Source: Telmatactis stephensoni (taxonomy: Eukaryota > Cnidaria > Anthozoa > Actiniaria > Isophelliidae). Taken from it: DNA of 64,000 nucleotides. The DNA lies in NCBI GenBank assembly GCA_029948255.1, contig JALIZF010001821.1:1-64000 (forward strand). Reading direction: 5' to 3'. Below, piece by piece: positions 1 to 12,800 of the stretch. The translations under genes and the position numbers were made by a program. Each line of letters opens with the position of its first letter. The first letter of the stretch is position 1. The notes under the pieces were generated by a model. That model was not told the origin of the DNA. It did not search any database and was given only the letters and a program-made list of their open reading frames with translations.

Positions 1-1751
1 CTGTGTAATATTCAATCAAGACATCTTCCCTGACTTTCCAGGAAGGTTCTCCGGTTCTGCACGAGTTTCTAGCGTGAACTCATGGATAGGATTAGTTCAA
101 AACACCCCCAAATTCAATCAAAACATCGTCCCTGAGTTTCCAGGAAGTTTTTCCGGTTTTGCACGAGTTTCTAGTGTGAACTCATGGATAGGATTAGTTA
201 AAAACAACCCTAAATTACATACAAAGTGGCAGCCCCAGCAGTTGCGGGATCCCTGTGAAATATTCAATCAAAACATCTTCCCTGACTTTCCAGGAAGGTT
301 CCTCCGGTTCTGCACGAGTCTCTAGTGTGAACTTATGGATAGGATTAGTTCAAAACACCCCCATATTCAATCAAAACATCGTCCCTGAGTTTCCAGGAAG
401 TTTTTCCGGTTTTGCACGAGTTTCTAGTGTGAACTCATGGATAGGATTAGTTAAAAACAACCCTAAATTACATACAAAGTGGCAGCCCCAGCAGTTGCGG
501 GATCCCTGTGAAATATTCAATCAAAACGTCTTCCCTGACTTTCCAGGAAGGTTCCTCCGGTTCTGCACGAGTCTCTAGTGTGAACTTATGGATAGGATTA
601 GTTCAAAACACCCCCAAATTCAATCAAGACATCTTCCCTGACTTTCCAGGAAGGTTCCTCCGGTTCTGCACGAGTTTCTAGTGTGAACTCATGGATAGGA
701 TTAGTTCAAAACACCCCCAAATTCAATCAAGACATCTTCCCTGACTTTCCAGGAAGGTTCTCCGGTACTGTACGAGTTTCTAGCGTGAACTCATGGATAG
801 GATTAGTTCAAAACACCCCCAAATCCAATCAAATCATCGTCCCTGACTTTCCAGGAAGTTCCTCCGGTTCTGCACAAGTTTCTAGTGTGAACTTATGGAT
901 AGGATTAGTTCAAAACACCCCCAAATTCAATCAAGACATCTTCCCTGACTTTCCAGGAAGGTTCTCCGGTTCCGCACGAGTTTCTAGTGTGAACTCATGG
1001 ATAGGATTAGTTCAAAACACCCCAAATTCAATCAAAACATCTTCCCTGACTTTCCAGGAAGGTTCCTCCGGTTCTGCACGAGTTTCTAGTGTAAACTCAT
1101 GGATAGGATTAGTTCAAAACACCCCCAAATTCAATCAAGACATCTTCCCTGACTTTCCAGGAAGGTTCTCCGGTACTGCACGAGTTTCTAGCGTGAACTC
1201 ATGGATAGGATTAGTTCAAAACACCCCCAAATTCAATCAAAACATCTTCCCTGACTTTCCAGGAAGTTCCTCCGGTTCTGCACGAGTTTCTAGTGTGAAC
1301 GCATGGATAGGATTAGTTCAAAACACCCCCAAATTCAATCAAATCATCGTCCCTGACTTTCTAGGAAGTTCCTCCGGTTCTGCACAAGTTTCTAGTGTGA
1401 ACTCATGGATAGGATTAGTTAAAAACAACCCTAAATTACATACAAAGTGGCAGCCCCAGCAGTTGCGGGATCCCTGTGTAATATTCAATCAAGACATCTT
1501 CCCTGACGTTCCAGGAAGGTTCTCCGGTTCTGCACGAGTTTCTAGCGTGAACTCATGGATAGGATTAGTTCAAAACACCCCCATATTCAATCAAAACATC
1601 TTCCCTGTCTTTCCAAGAAGGTTCTCCGGTTCTGCACGACTTTCTAGTGTGAACGCATGGATAGGATTAGTTCAAAACACCCCCAAATTCAATCAAGACA
1701 TCTTCCCTGACTTTCCAGGAAGGTTCCTCCGGTTCCACATGAGTTTCTAGT

Positions 1752-2925
1752 GTGAACTCATGGATAGGATTAGTTCAAAACACCCCCATATGCAATCAAA
1801 ACATCTTCCCTGACTTTCCAGGAAGTTCCTCCGGTTCTGCACGAGTTTCTAGTGTGAACTCATGGATAGGATTAGTTCAAAACACCCCCAAATTCAATCA
1901 AGACATCTTCCCTGACTTTCCAGGAAGGTTCTCCGGTTCTGCACGAGTTTCTAGCGTGAACTCATGGATAGGATTAGTTCAAAACACCCCTAAATTCAAT
2001 CAAAACATCTTCCCTGTCTTTCCAAGAAGGTTCTCCGGTTCTGCACGACTTTCTAGTGTGAAATCATGGATAGGATTAGTTCAAATAACACCCATATATT
2101 CAATCAAAACATCTTCCATGTCTTTCCAAGAAGGTTCTCCGGTTCTGCACGACTTTCTAGTGTGAAATCATGGATAGGATTAGTTAAAAACACCCCCAAA
2201 TTCAATCAAAACATCTTCCCTGACTTTCCAGGAAGGTTCCTCCGGTTGTGCACGAGTTTCTAGTGTAAACTCATGGATAGGATTAGTTCAAAACACCCCC
2301 AAACTCAATCAAAACATCTTCCCTGACTTTCCAGGAAGGTTCTCCGGTTCTGCACGAGTTTCTAGCGTGAACTCATGGATAGGATTAGTTCAAAACACCC
2401 CCAAACTCAATCAAAACATCTTCCCTGACTTTCCAGGAAGTTCTTCCGGTTCTGCACGAGTTTCTAGTGTGAACGCATGGATAGGATTAGTTCAAAACAC
2501 CCCCAAATTCAATCAAATCATCGTCCCTGACTTTCTAGGAAGTTCCTCCGGTTCTGCACAAGTTTCTAGTGTGAACTCATGGATAGGATTAGTTAAAAAC
2601 AACCCTAAATTACATACAAAGTGGCAGCCCCAGCAGTTGCGGGATCCCTGTGTAATATTCAATCAAGACATCTTCCCTGACGTTCCAGGAAGGTTCTCCG
2701 GTTCTGCACGAGTTTCTAGCGTGAACTCATGGATAGGATTAGTTCAAAACACCCCCATATTCAATCAAAACATCTTCCCTGTCTTTCCAAGAAGGTTCTC
2801 CGGTTCTGCACGACTTTCTAGTGTGAACGCATGGATAGGATTAGTTCAAAACACCCCCAAATTCAATCAAGACATCTTCCCTGACTTTCCAGGAAGGTTC
2901 CTCCGGTTCCACATGAGTTTCTAGT
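1752..2925 (+). repeat. Higher-order repeat copy A (1174 bp)
   Basis: This 1174-bp block is followed immediately by a nearly identical copy at 2926-4099. The length fits eleven units: ten of about 102-103 bp and one 150-bp unit. Diagnostic private variants recur at the same offset in both copies, for example CATATGCAATC near the start and CAAATAACACCCATATATTC about 315 bp in. The same period also relates 1193-1751 to 2367-2925. Such near identity shows recent amplification of the 11-unit block rather than of single units. Confidence 0.9.
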
Positions 2926-4099
2926 GTGAACTCATGGATAGGATTAGTTCAAAACACCCCCATATGCAATCAAAACATCTTCCCTGACTTTCCAGGAAGT
3001 TCCTCCGGTTCTGCACGAGTTTCTAGTGTGAACTCATGGATAGGATTAGTTCAAAACACACCCAAATTCAATCAAGACATCTTCCCTGACTTTCCAGGAA
3101 GGTTCTCCGGTTCTGCACGAGTTTCTAGCGTGAACTCATGGATAGGATTAGTTCAAAACACCCCTAAATTCAATCAAAACATCTTCCCTGTCTTTCCAAG
3201 AAGGTTCTCCGGTTCTGCACGACTTTCTAGTGTGAAATCATGGATAGGATTAGTTCAAATAACACCCATATATTCAATCAAAACATCTTCCATGTCTTTC
3301 CAAGAAGGTTCTCCGGTTCTGCACGACTTTCTAGTGTGAAATCATGGATAGGATTAGTTAAAAACACCCCCAAATTCAATCAAAACATCTTCCCTGACTT
3401 TCCAGGAAGGTTCCTCCGGTTGTGCACGAGTTTCTAGTGTAAACTCATGGATAGGATTAGTTCAAAACACCCCCAAACTCAATCAAAACATCTTCCCTGA
3501 CTTTCCAGGAAGGTTCTCCGGTTCTGCACGAGTTTCTAGCGTGAACTCATGGATAGGATTAGTTCAAAACACCCCCAAACTCAATCAAAACATCTTCCCT
3601 GACTTTCCAGGAAGTTCTTCCGGTTCTGCACGAGTTTCTAGTGTGAACGCATGGATAGGATTACTTCAAAACACCCCGAAATTCAATCAAATCATCGTCC
3701 CTGACTTTCCAGGAAGTTCCTCCGGTTCTGCACAAGTTTCTAGTGTGAACTCATGGATAGGATTAGTTGAAAACAACCCTAAATTACATACAAAGTGGCA
3801 GCCCCAGCAGTTGCGGGATCCCTGTGTAATATTCAATCAAGACATCTTCCCTGACGTTCCAGGAAGGTTCTCCAGTTCTGCACGAGTTTCTAGCGTGAAC
3901 TCATGGATAGGATTAGTTCAAAACACCCCCATATTCAATCAAAACATCTTCCCTGTCTTTCCAAGAAGGTTCTCCGGTTCTGCACGACTTTCTAGTGTGA
4001 ACGCATGGATAGGATTAGTTCAAAACATACCCAAATTCAATCAAGACATCTTCCCTGACTTTCCAGGAAGGTTCCTCCGGTTCCACACGAATTTCTAGT
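2926..4099 (+). repeat. Higher-order repeat copy B (1174 bp)
   Basis: Second full copy of the 11-unit block, directly abutting copy A. The first ~700 bp is almost identical to copy A. The last third, from about 3540, has scattered substitutions (for example GGATTACTTCAAAACACCCCG and GTTGAAAACAACC), so the end of this copy is diverging or was homogenised with another variant. Confidence 0.88.
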
Positions 4100-5931
4100 G
4101 TGAACTCATGGATAGGATTAGTTCAAAACACCCCCATATGCAATCAAAACATCTTCCATGACTTTCCAGGAAGTTCCTCCGGTTCTGCACGAGTTTCTAG
4201 TGTGAACTCATGGATAGGATTAGTTCAAAACACCCCCAAATTCAATCAAGACATCTTCCTTGACTTTCCAGGAAGGTTCTCCGGTTCTGCACGAGTTTCT
4301 AGCGTGAACTCATGGATAGGATTAGTTCAAAAAACCCCTAAATTCAATCAAGATATCTTCCCTGACTTTCCAGAAAGGTTCTCCGATTCCGCACGAGTTT
4401 CTAGTGTGACCTCATGGATAGGATTAGTTAAAAACAACCCCAAATTCAATCAAAACATCGTCCCTGACTTTCCAGGAAGTTTTTACGGTTCTGCACGAGT
4501 TTCTAGTGTGAACTCGTGGATAGGATTAGTTCAAAACACCCCGATATTCAATCAAAACATCTTCCCTGTCTTTCCAAGAAGGTTCTCCGGTTCTGCACGA
4601 CTTTCTAGTGTGAAATCATGGATAGGATTAGTTCAAAACACCCCCATATTCAATCAAAACATCTTCCCTGTCTTTTCAAGAAGGTTCTCCGGTTCTGCAC
4701 GACTTTCTAGTGTGAAATCATGGATAGGATTAGTTCAAAACACCCCCAAATTCAATCAAAACATCTTCCCTGACTTTCCAGGAAGGTTCCTCCGGTTGTG
4801 CACGAGTTTCTAGTGTAAACTCATGGATAGGATTAGTTCAAAACACCCCCAAATTCAATCAAGACATCTTCCCTGACTTTCCAGGAAGGTTCTCCGGTTC
4901 TGCACGATATTCTAGCGTGAACTCATGGATAGGATTAGTTCAAAACACCCCCAAACTCAATCAAAACATCTTCCCTGACTTTCCAGGAAGTTCCTCCGGT
5001 TCTGCACGACTTTCTAGTGTGAACTCATGGATAGGATTATTTAAAAACAACCCCAGATTCAATCAAAACATCGTCCCTGACTTTCCAGGAAGTTTTTCCG
5101 GTTCTGCACGAGTTTCTAGTGTGAACGCATGGATAGGATTACTTCAAAACACCCCGAAATTCAATCAAATCATCGTCCCTGACTTTCCAGGAAGTTCCTC
5201 CGGTTCTGCACAAGTTTCTAGTGTGAACTCATGGATAGGATTAGTTAAAAACAACCCTAAATTACATACAAAGTGGCAGCCCCAGCAGTTGCGGGATCCC
5301 TGTGTAATATTCAATCAAGACATCTTCCCTGACTTTCCAGGAAGGTTCTCCGGTTCTGCACGAGTTTCTAGCGTGAACTCATGGATAGGATTAGTTCAAA
5401 ACACCCCCAAACTCAATCAAAACATCTTCCCTGACTTTCCAGGAAGGTTCTCCGATTCCCCACGAGTTTCTAGTGTGAACTCATGGATAGGATTAGTTAA
5501 AAACAACCCCAAATTCAATCAAAACATCTTCCCTGACTTTCCAGGAAGGTTCTCCGATTCCGCACGAGTTTCTAGTGTGAAATCATGGATAGGATTCGTT
5601 CAAAACACCCCCAAATTCAATCAAAACATCTTCCCTGACTTTCCAGGAAGGATCCTCCGGTTGTGCACGAGTTGCTAGTGTAAACTCATGGATAGGATTA
5701 GTTCAAAACACCCCCAAATTCAATCAAGACATCTTCCTTGACTTTCCAGGAATGTTCTCCGGTTCTGCAAGAGTTTCTAGCGTGAACTCATAGATAGGAT
5801 TAGTTCAAAACACCCCCAAACTCAATCAAAACATCTTCCCTGACTTTCCAGGAAGTTCCTCCGGTTCTGCACGAGTTTCTAGTGTGAACTCATGGATAGG
5901 ATTAGTTAAAAACAACCCCAAATTCAATCAA

Positions 5932-6080
5932 ATTGAATTTGGGGGTGTTTTGAACTAGTCCTATCCATGAGTTCACACTAGAAACTCGTGCACAACCGGA
6001 GGAACTTCCTGGAAAGTCAGGGACGATGATTTGCTTGAATTTGGGGGTGTTTTGAACTAATCCTATCCATGAGTTCACGC
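5932..6080 (-). repeat. Inverted satellite patch inside block 1
   Basis: About 1.5 satellite units lie in reverse orientation between two palindromic junctions. The left junction reads CAATCAAATTGAATTTG, where two unit middles meet tail to tail. The right junction reads GAGTTCACGCTAGGAACTC, where two unit starts meet. The same patch with the same two junctions is found in block 3 at 26623-26773, so both descend from one inversion event. Confidence 0.85.
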
Positions 6081-8529
6081 TAGGAACTCATGGATAGGAT
6101 TAGTTCAAAACACCCCCATATTCAATCAAAACATCTTCCCTGACTTTCCAGGAAGTTCCTCCGGTTCTGCACGAGTTTCTAGTGTGAACGCATGGATAGG
6201 ATTAGTTCAGAACACCCCCAAATTCAATCAAGACATCTTCCCTTACTTTCCAGGAAGGTTCTCTGGTTCTGCACGAGTTTCTAGCGTGAACTCATGGATA
6301 GGATTAGTTAAAAACACCCTCATATTCAATCAAGACATCTTCCTGACTTTCCAGGAAGGTTCCTCCGGTTCTGCACGAGTTTCTAGTGTGAACTCATGGA
6401 TAGAATTAGTTCAAAACACCCCCAAATTCAATCAAAACATCTTCCCTGACTTTCCAGGAAGTTCCTCCGGTTCTGCACGAGTTTCTAGTGTGAACGCATG
6501 GATAGGATTAGTTCAAAACACCCCCAAATTCAATCAAAACATCTTCCCTGTCTTTCCAAGAAGGTTCTCCGGTTCTGCACGACTTTCTAGTGTGAACGCA
6601 TGGATAGGATTAGTTCAAAACACACCCAAATTCAATCAAGACATCTTCCCTGACTTTCCAGGAAGGTTCCTTCGGTTCCACACGAGTTTCTAGTGTGAAC
6701 TCATGGATAGGATTAGTTCAAAACACCCCCATATGCAATCAAAACATCTTCCCTGACTTTCAAGGAAGTTCCTCCGGTTCTGCACGACTTTCTAGTGTGA
6801 ACTCATGGATAGGATTAGTTCAAAACACCCCAAATTCAATCAAGACATCTTCCTGACTTTCCAGGAAGGTTCTCCGGTTCTGCACGAGTTTCTAGCGTGA
6901 ACTCATGGATAGGATTAGTTCAAAACACCCCTAAATTCAATCAAGATATCTTCCCTGACTTTCCAGGAAGGTTCTCCGAATCCGCACGAGTTTCTAGTGT
7001 GAACTCATGGATAGGATTAGTTCAAAACAACCCCAAATTCAATCAAAACATCGTCCCTGACTTTCCAGGAAGTTTTTCCGGTTCTGCACGAGTTTCTAGT
7101 GTGAACTCGTGGATAGGATTAGTTCAAAACACCCCCATATTCAATCAAAACATCTTCCCTGTCTTTCCAAGAAGGTTCCCTTACCAAGTTTTGATGTACA
7201 AAATGTATACAATTTTGGCTAAAAAGTATACAACAAATATACACATTTTGCTGTGTGTATATTTGTTGTATACATTAAATATACAATCACAGAAATTGAA
7301 GATTCTGAAGGGTTTCTGATGTATACTTTATGTATATAGAAAAATATGAGTAACTATACATCAATCATACATCATATACAACAAATATACAAACAGTAAA
7401 ATTTGTATATCTGATGTATACATCAAATATACCATCTCAGGCATAGAACTGAAGACCTTCTGGCAAACACTTTATGTATACATCAAATATACATACTACA
7501 TAGCAAAAATCCAACAAGGTGTTTGGATATATCTGGTGTATACATCAAATATACAATCACTGTCTTAAATAATAGCAATAATAATAGGATTGATCCACTT
7601 TACAGAAAATATAGCCACCAATCAACTCATATGATACATCAATCACAATTTATACCTGTAATGGCTGCTGATTTTAGATATTATAATTATTAAAAGAAAG
7701 TACTATACTGAACATACTGAACATGAGACTGAGTCCGACAAAAACTGGTGACTAGTCAAGCTGACCAATTAGAGGACTGTATTTTGTCATGTGATACATT
7801 TGAATGGCTTGGCGGCCATTTGTGTGTTTCGGTTACACAAGACAAGTTTTTAATTCTTAATGGCTTCTTTTCTTGATAATATTGTCTTTCTATTGTTGTT
7901 AAATGTGGCAGAAGAGGTTTACAAATGCTTTTGTTTCAGAAGATTACTGTTTGATAGGGAAATTTTAAGAAAATAACATGCTTTAGCGACCTCAGAGTCC
8001 GGTCTTCAAAAGATTCAAGCTCACTCCAGTATGCAGAGAAGGTAGGTTTAAAACTATTTTTAATTAGAATTTCTTAGCATTTCACTGTGGCTTCCTATAT
8101 ATTAATCTCAACATTTATTGTGGATAGATTTCCAAGAGCTATACTTTGCCCACTGATTTCAGAGAATAACTAAGTTAAATGATTCGCCTCAGTCTGTTGT
8201 CTAAAGTAAGTTAAATTTTAGATTTGACTTCAATGCCATTGTTCCAGCTACTTGTAGTCCCAAGTTCTCAGATAAAGTTAAATTTTATTTGAATTCTAGA
8301 AATGAAAAAAATTAGTAGTCTATTTTGGCTGTATCGTTTTAAAAAATTCAGTTCCTCTCAGTAATCTTATAAAACTCACTAATAATTATTGTCATTGTAG
8401 ATTGCACAAGGAGAAGACTTCCAATGTAAAATAGACTCACCAGTCCAAGCTGTACAGATAAGTCATGAAATAACCTGAAATCATTTGATAGACTATAGCT
8501 ACATGTAAATTTGTTTTATAATGGTAATA

Positions 8530-8665
8530 GAACTGAGTGGAGTGCAATTTGGTTTGAAATCACACGAAGTGATAACAAAATTGCACGACCCGCGTAGCGG
8601 GAGTGCAATTTGTTAATCACGAGTGTGATTTCAGCCCAAAATTGCACGACACGAAGTTCTATTAC
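8530..8665. repeat. Palindromic TGCAATTT / AAATTGCA repeat
   Basis: A GC-richer palindromic patch in the AT-rich interior of the larger element. GAGTGCAATTTGGTTTGAAATC and its approximate reverse complement flank ACCCGCGTAGCGGG. ATTGCACGA occurs twice. It looks like a small foldback or MITE nested in the 2.7-kb element. Confidence 0.6.
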
Positions 8666-9262
8666 CTATTAATCATATTCATTTTGAAATCACAATAAAG
8701 ATTCGAACTCTTTTATCAGGCTGCAGTTCCAAAATGACAAAATGATGCTATTAATGATTCAAAATAGTGCGATTAATGCTTAAATTGCACACTTTTTAAC
8801 CAATCAGATTGCAGAATTTGTGAGTGATTTCAAAATGGATATGATTACATGCAAAATAGGCAACTTTTTTTAACAGAATTTAAATAATAATTACTATGAT
8901 CTGATGTAATTAAAGTATATAGCTGGATTGGAACTACTTGTATTGGAACTATTTATTGTAAACTGATGGACATTTATACATCATTCTTTTGAAGAAATAT
9001 TTAAAAAAAAGTATATTAAAGCCAATTTAGGATTTCAAGATGTTTCTCTTAACTCTTTCACTTTAACTGACATATTGCTTGAAAATATTACATTTCTACA
9101 CTAGTGTACCTTAGGAAATCTTAATATGTCCTTGGATATCCTAGGATCATTTTGCAAGGGTAATTTATTTGTGACATGCCATACATCAACTGAACATATT
9201 TAACAAAATTCAATAATTTTCTAGTTATAGTAAAATAACATTTAAATATAAAAAAATTATCA

Positions 9263-9390
9263 GAAGCCGATTGTACAAAGCCTGGATAAAGTTATCAACT
9301 GGATAAGAGTTATCCACTGTATAGATTTTATCCGCTGGATAAGGATTTATCTGCTGGATAGCACTATTCACCCTTCGTACAACCAGCTTC
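9263..9390. mobile_element. 128-bp MITE with GGATAA motifs
   Basis: Imperfect terminal inverted repeats: left GAAGCCGATTGTACAAAG, right reverse complement GAAGCTGGTTGTACGAAG. The interior is made of CTGGATAA / TTATCCA motifs in both orientations. It is nested inside the 2.7-kb element, so it inserted later than its host. Confidence 0.75.
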
Positions 9391-9895
9391 AGGAATATAC
9401 TTTTTCTAAAGATTATTTATTATTACTTTTATTTTTTTTATAATTATTATTGTTCCAGTTTTTATACCATATCCATGAATAAATATAGAGAAAAAGTTTG
9501 TCTCAATATCTCTGAGTTTCTTTAGAATTGCAATTATTTAGATCGAGGCACATGTATACATATCAATATATACATATATTTACTGTATATGAAAGCTAGA
9601 CTGCAGGATTGTATACATATTGTATACATACACTTTGGATGTATAGATTTTGTATTAATTTGTTGTATACAAAATGTATACACATGAGTCCCAAATTGTG
9701 CATACTAAAAGTATACAAATGAAGCACTTTTGTATACAAAATGTATACACATGAGTCCCAAATTGTGCATACTAAAGGTATACATTGCGATATCGATATT
9801 CAATTGTATACATATTGTATACAAATGTATTCACTACTTTGTATACTTTTTGTACAGAAAGAATATACATTTTGTATAACAAAATTTGGTAAGGG

Positions 9896-12800
9896 TTCTC
9901 CGGTTCTGCACGACTTTCTAGTGTGAAATCATGGATAGGATTAGTTCAAAACACCCCCATATTCAATCAAAACATCTTCCCTGTCTTTCCAAGAAGGTTC
10001 TCCGGTTCTGCACGACTTTCTAGTGTGAAATCATGGATAGGATTAGTTCAAAACACCCCCAAATTCAATCAAAACATCTTCCCTGACTTTCCAGGAAGGT
10101 TCCTCCGGTTGTGCACGAGTTTCTAGTGTAAACTCATGGATAGGGTTAGTTCAAAACACCCCCACATTCAATCAAGACATCTTCCCTGACTTTCCAGGAA
10201 GGTTCTCCGGTTCTGCACGAGTTTCTAGCGTGAACTCATGGATAGGATTAGTTCAAAACACCCCCAAACTCAATCAAAACATCTTCCCTGACTTTCCAGA
10301 GAGTTCCTCCGGTTCTGCACGAGTTTCTAGTGTGAACTCATGGATAGGATTAGTTCAAAACACCCCCAAATTCAATCAAAACATCTTCCCTGACTTTCCA
10401 GGAAGTTCCTCCGGTTCTGCACGAGTTTCTAGTGTGAACGCATGGATAGGATTAGTTCAAAACACCCCCAAATTCAATCAAATCATCGTCCCTGACTTTC
10501 CAGGAAGTTCCTCCGGTTCTGCACAAGTTTCTAGTGTGAACTCATGGATAGGATTAGTTAAAAACAACCCTAAATTACATACAAAGTGGCAGCCCCAGCA
10601 GTTGCGGGATCCCTGTGTAATATTCAATCAAGACATCTTCCCTGACTTTCCAGGAATGTTCTCCGGTTCTGCACGAGTTTCTAGCGTGAACTCATGGATA
10701 GGATTAGTTCAAAACACCCCCAAATTCAATCAAAACATCTTCCCTGTCTTTCCAAGAAGGTTCTCCGGTTCTGCACGACTTTCTAGTGTGAACGCATGGA
10801 TAGGATTAGTTCAAAACATACCCAAATTCAATCAAGACATCTTCCCTGACTTTCCAGGAAGGTTCCTCCGGTTCCACACGAGTTTCTAGTGTGAACTCAT
10901 GGATAGGATTAGTTCAAAACACCCCCATATGCAATAAAAACATCTTCCCTGACTTTCCAGGAAGTTCCTCCGGTTCTGCACGAGTTTCTAGTGTGAACTC
11001 ATGGATAGGATTAGTTCAAAACACCCCCAAATTCAATCAAGACATCTTCCCTGACTTTCCAGGAAGGTTCTCCGGTTCTGCACGAGTTTCTAGCGTGAAC
11101 TCATGGATAGGATTAGTTCAAAACACCCCTAAATTCAATCAAGACATCTTCCCTGACTTTCCAGGAAGTTCCTCCGGTTCTGCACGAGTTTCTAGTGTGA
11201 ACTCATGGATAGGATTAGTTCAAAACACCCCCAAATTCAATCAAAACATCTTCCCTTACTTTCCAGGAAGTTCCTCCGGTTCTGCACGAGTTTCTAGTGT
11301 GAACGCATGGATAGGATTAGTTCAAAACACCCCCAAATTCAATCAAATCATCGTCCCTGACTTTCCAGGAAGTTCCTCCGGTTCTGCACAAGTTTCTAGT
11401 GTGAACTCATGGATAGGATTAGTTAAAAACAACCCTAAATTACATACAAAGTGGCAGCCCCAGCAGTTGCGGGATCCCTGTGTAATATTCAATCAAGACA
11501 TCTTCCCTGACTTTCCAGGAAGGTTCTCCGGTTCTGCACGAGTTTCTAGCGTGAACTCATGGATAGGATTAGTTCAAAACACCCCCAAATTCAATCAAAA
11601 CATCTTCCCTGTCTTTCCAAGAAGGTTCTCCGGTTCTGCACGACTTTCTAGTGTGAACGCATGGATAGGATTAGTTCAAAACATACCCAAATTCAATCAA
11701 GACATCTTCCCTGACTTTCCAGGAAGGTTCCTCCGGTTCCACACGAGTTTCTAGTGTGAACTCATGGATAGGATTAGTTCAAAACACCCCCATATGCAAT
11801 CAAAACATCTTCCCTGACTTTCCAGGAAGTTCCTCCGGTTCTGCACGAGTTTCTAGTGTGAACTCATGGATAGGATTAGTTCAAAACACCCCCAAATTCA
11901 ATCAAGACATCTTCCCTGACTTTCCAGGAAGGTTCTCCGGTTCTGCACGAGTTTCTACCGTGAACTCATGGATATGATTAGTTCAAAACACACCTAAATT
12001 CAATCAAGACATCTTCCCTGTTTTTCCAGGAAGGTTCTCCGATTCCGCACGAGTTTCTAGTGTGAACTCATGGATAGGATTAGTTCAAAACAACCCCAAA
12101 TTCAACCAAAACATCGTCCCTGACTTTCCAGGAAGTTTTTCCGGTTCTGCACGAGTTTCTAGTGTGAACTCGTGGATAGGATTAGTTCAAAACACCCCCA
12201 TATTCAATCAAAACATCTTCCCTGTCTTTCCAAGAAGGTTCTCCGGTTCTGCACGACTTTCTAGTGTGAAATCATGGATAGGATTAGTTCAAAACACCCC
12301 CATATTCAATCAAAACATCTTCCCTGTCTTTCCAAGAAGGTTCTTCGGTTCTGCACGACTTTCTAGTGTGAAATCATGGATAGGATTAGTTCAAAACACC
12401 CCCAAATTCAATCAAAACATCTTCCCTGACTTTCCAGGAAGGTTCCTCCGGTTGTGCACGAGTTTCTAGTGTAAACTCATGGATAGGATTAGATCAAAAC
12501 ACCCCCACATTCAATCAAGACATCTTCCCTGACTTTCCAGGAAGGTTCTCCGGTTCTGCACGAGTTTCTAGTGTGAACTCATGGATAGGATTAGTTCAAA
12601 ACACCCCCAAATTCAATCAGAACATCTTCCCTGACTTTCCAGGAAGTTCCTCCGGTTCTGCACGAGTTTCTAGTGTGAACGCATGGATAGGATTAGTTCA
12701 AAACACCCCCAAATTCAATCAAATCATCGTCCCAGACTTTCCAGAAAGTTCCTCCGGTTCTGCACAAGTTTCTAGTGTGAACTCATGGATAGGTTTAGTT

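Larger units (their letters stand above)
1..7177 (+). repeat. Satellite array, block 1 (102-bp unit, higher-order repeats)
   Basis: Head-to-tail units of about 102 bp fill the stretch. Each reads GTGAACTCATGGATAGGATT at its start and ends CACGAGTTTCTAG. The unit equals exactly 34 codons, so a long frame stays open by arithmetic; there is no in-frame ATG start, splice signal or promoter that would make it a gene. Variants seen: a 103-bp unit with one extra C (GGTTCCTCCGG for GGTTCTCCGG), which shifts the frame onto TAG; a GTCTTTCCAAGAAGG variant; and a 150-bp unit with a 48-bp insertion containing GCAGTTGCGGGATCC. A small inverted patch lies at 5932-6080. The array runs off the left edge of the window. 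Confidence 0.95.
7178..9895. mobile_element. 2.7-kb TIR element inserted in the satellite
   Basis: The ends are inverted repeats of about 32 bp: left CCCTTACCAAGTTTTG, right (reverse complement) CCCTTACCAAATTTTG, both followed by ACAAAATGTATA. The satellite unit is cut between AAGAAGGTT and TTCTCCGG. The intact unit reads AAGAAGGTTCTCCGG, so the target duplication is TT or is ambiguous within GGTT. Both subterminal zones (about 7190-7560 and 9545-9880) are packed with TGTATAC palindromes, like clustered transposase sites. The AT-rich interior holds no convincing ORF, so this is probably a non-autonomous DNA transposon. I cannot assign a superfamily. Confidence 0.85.

Noticed and set aside
683..1750. 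A 355-codon frame (VNSWIGLVQNTPKFNQ repeats) and many like it as repeat-protein genes
   Set aside because: They follow from a 102-bp period. They begin at GTG rather than ATG, end wherever a one-base unit variant occurs, and have no gene signals.
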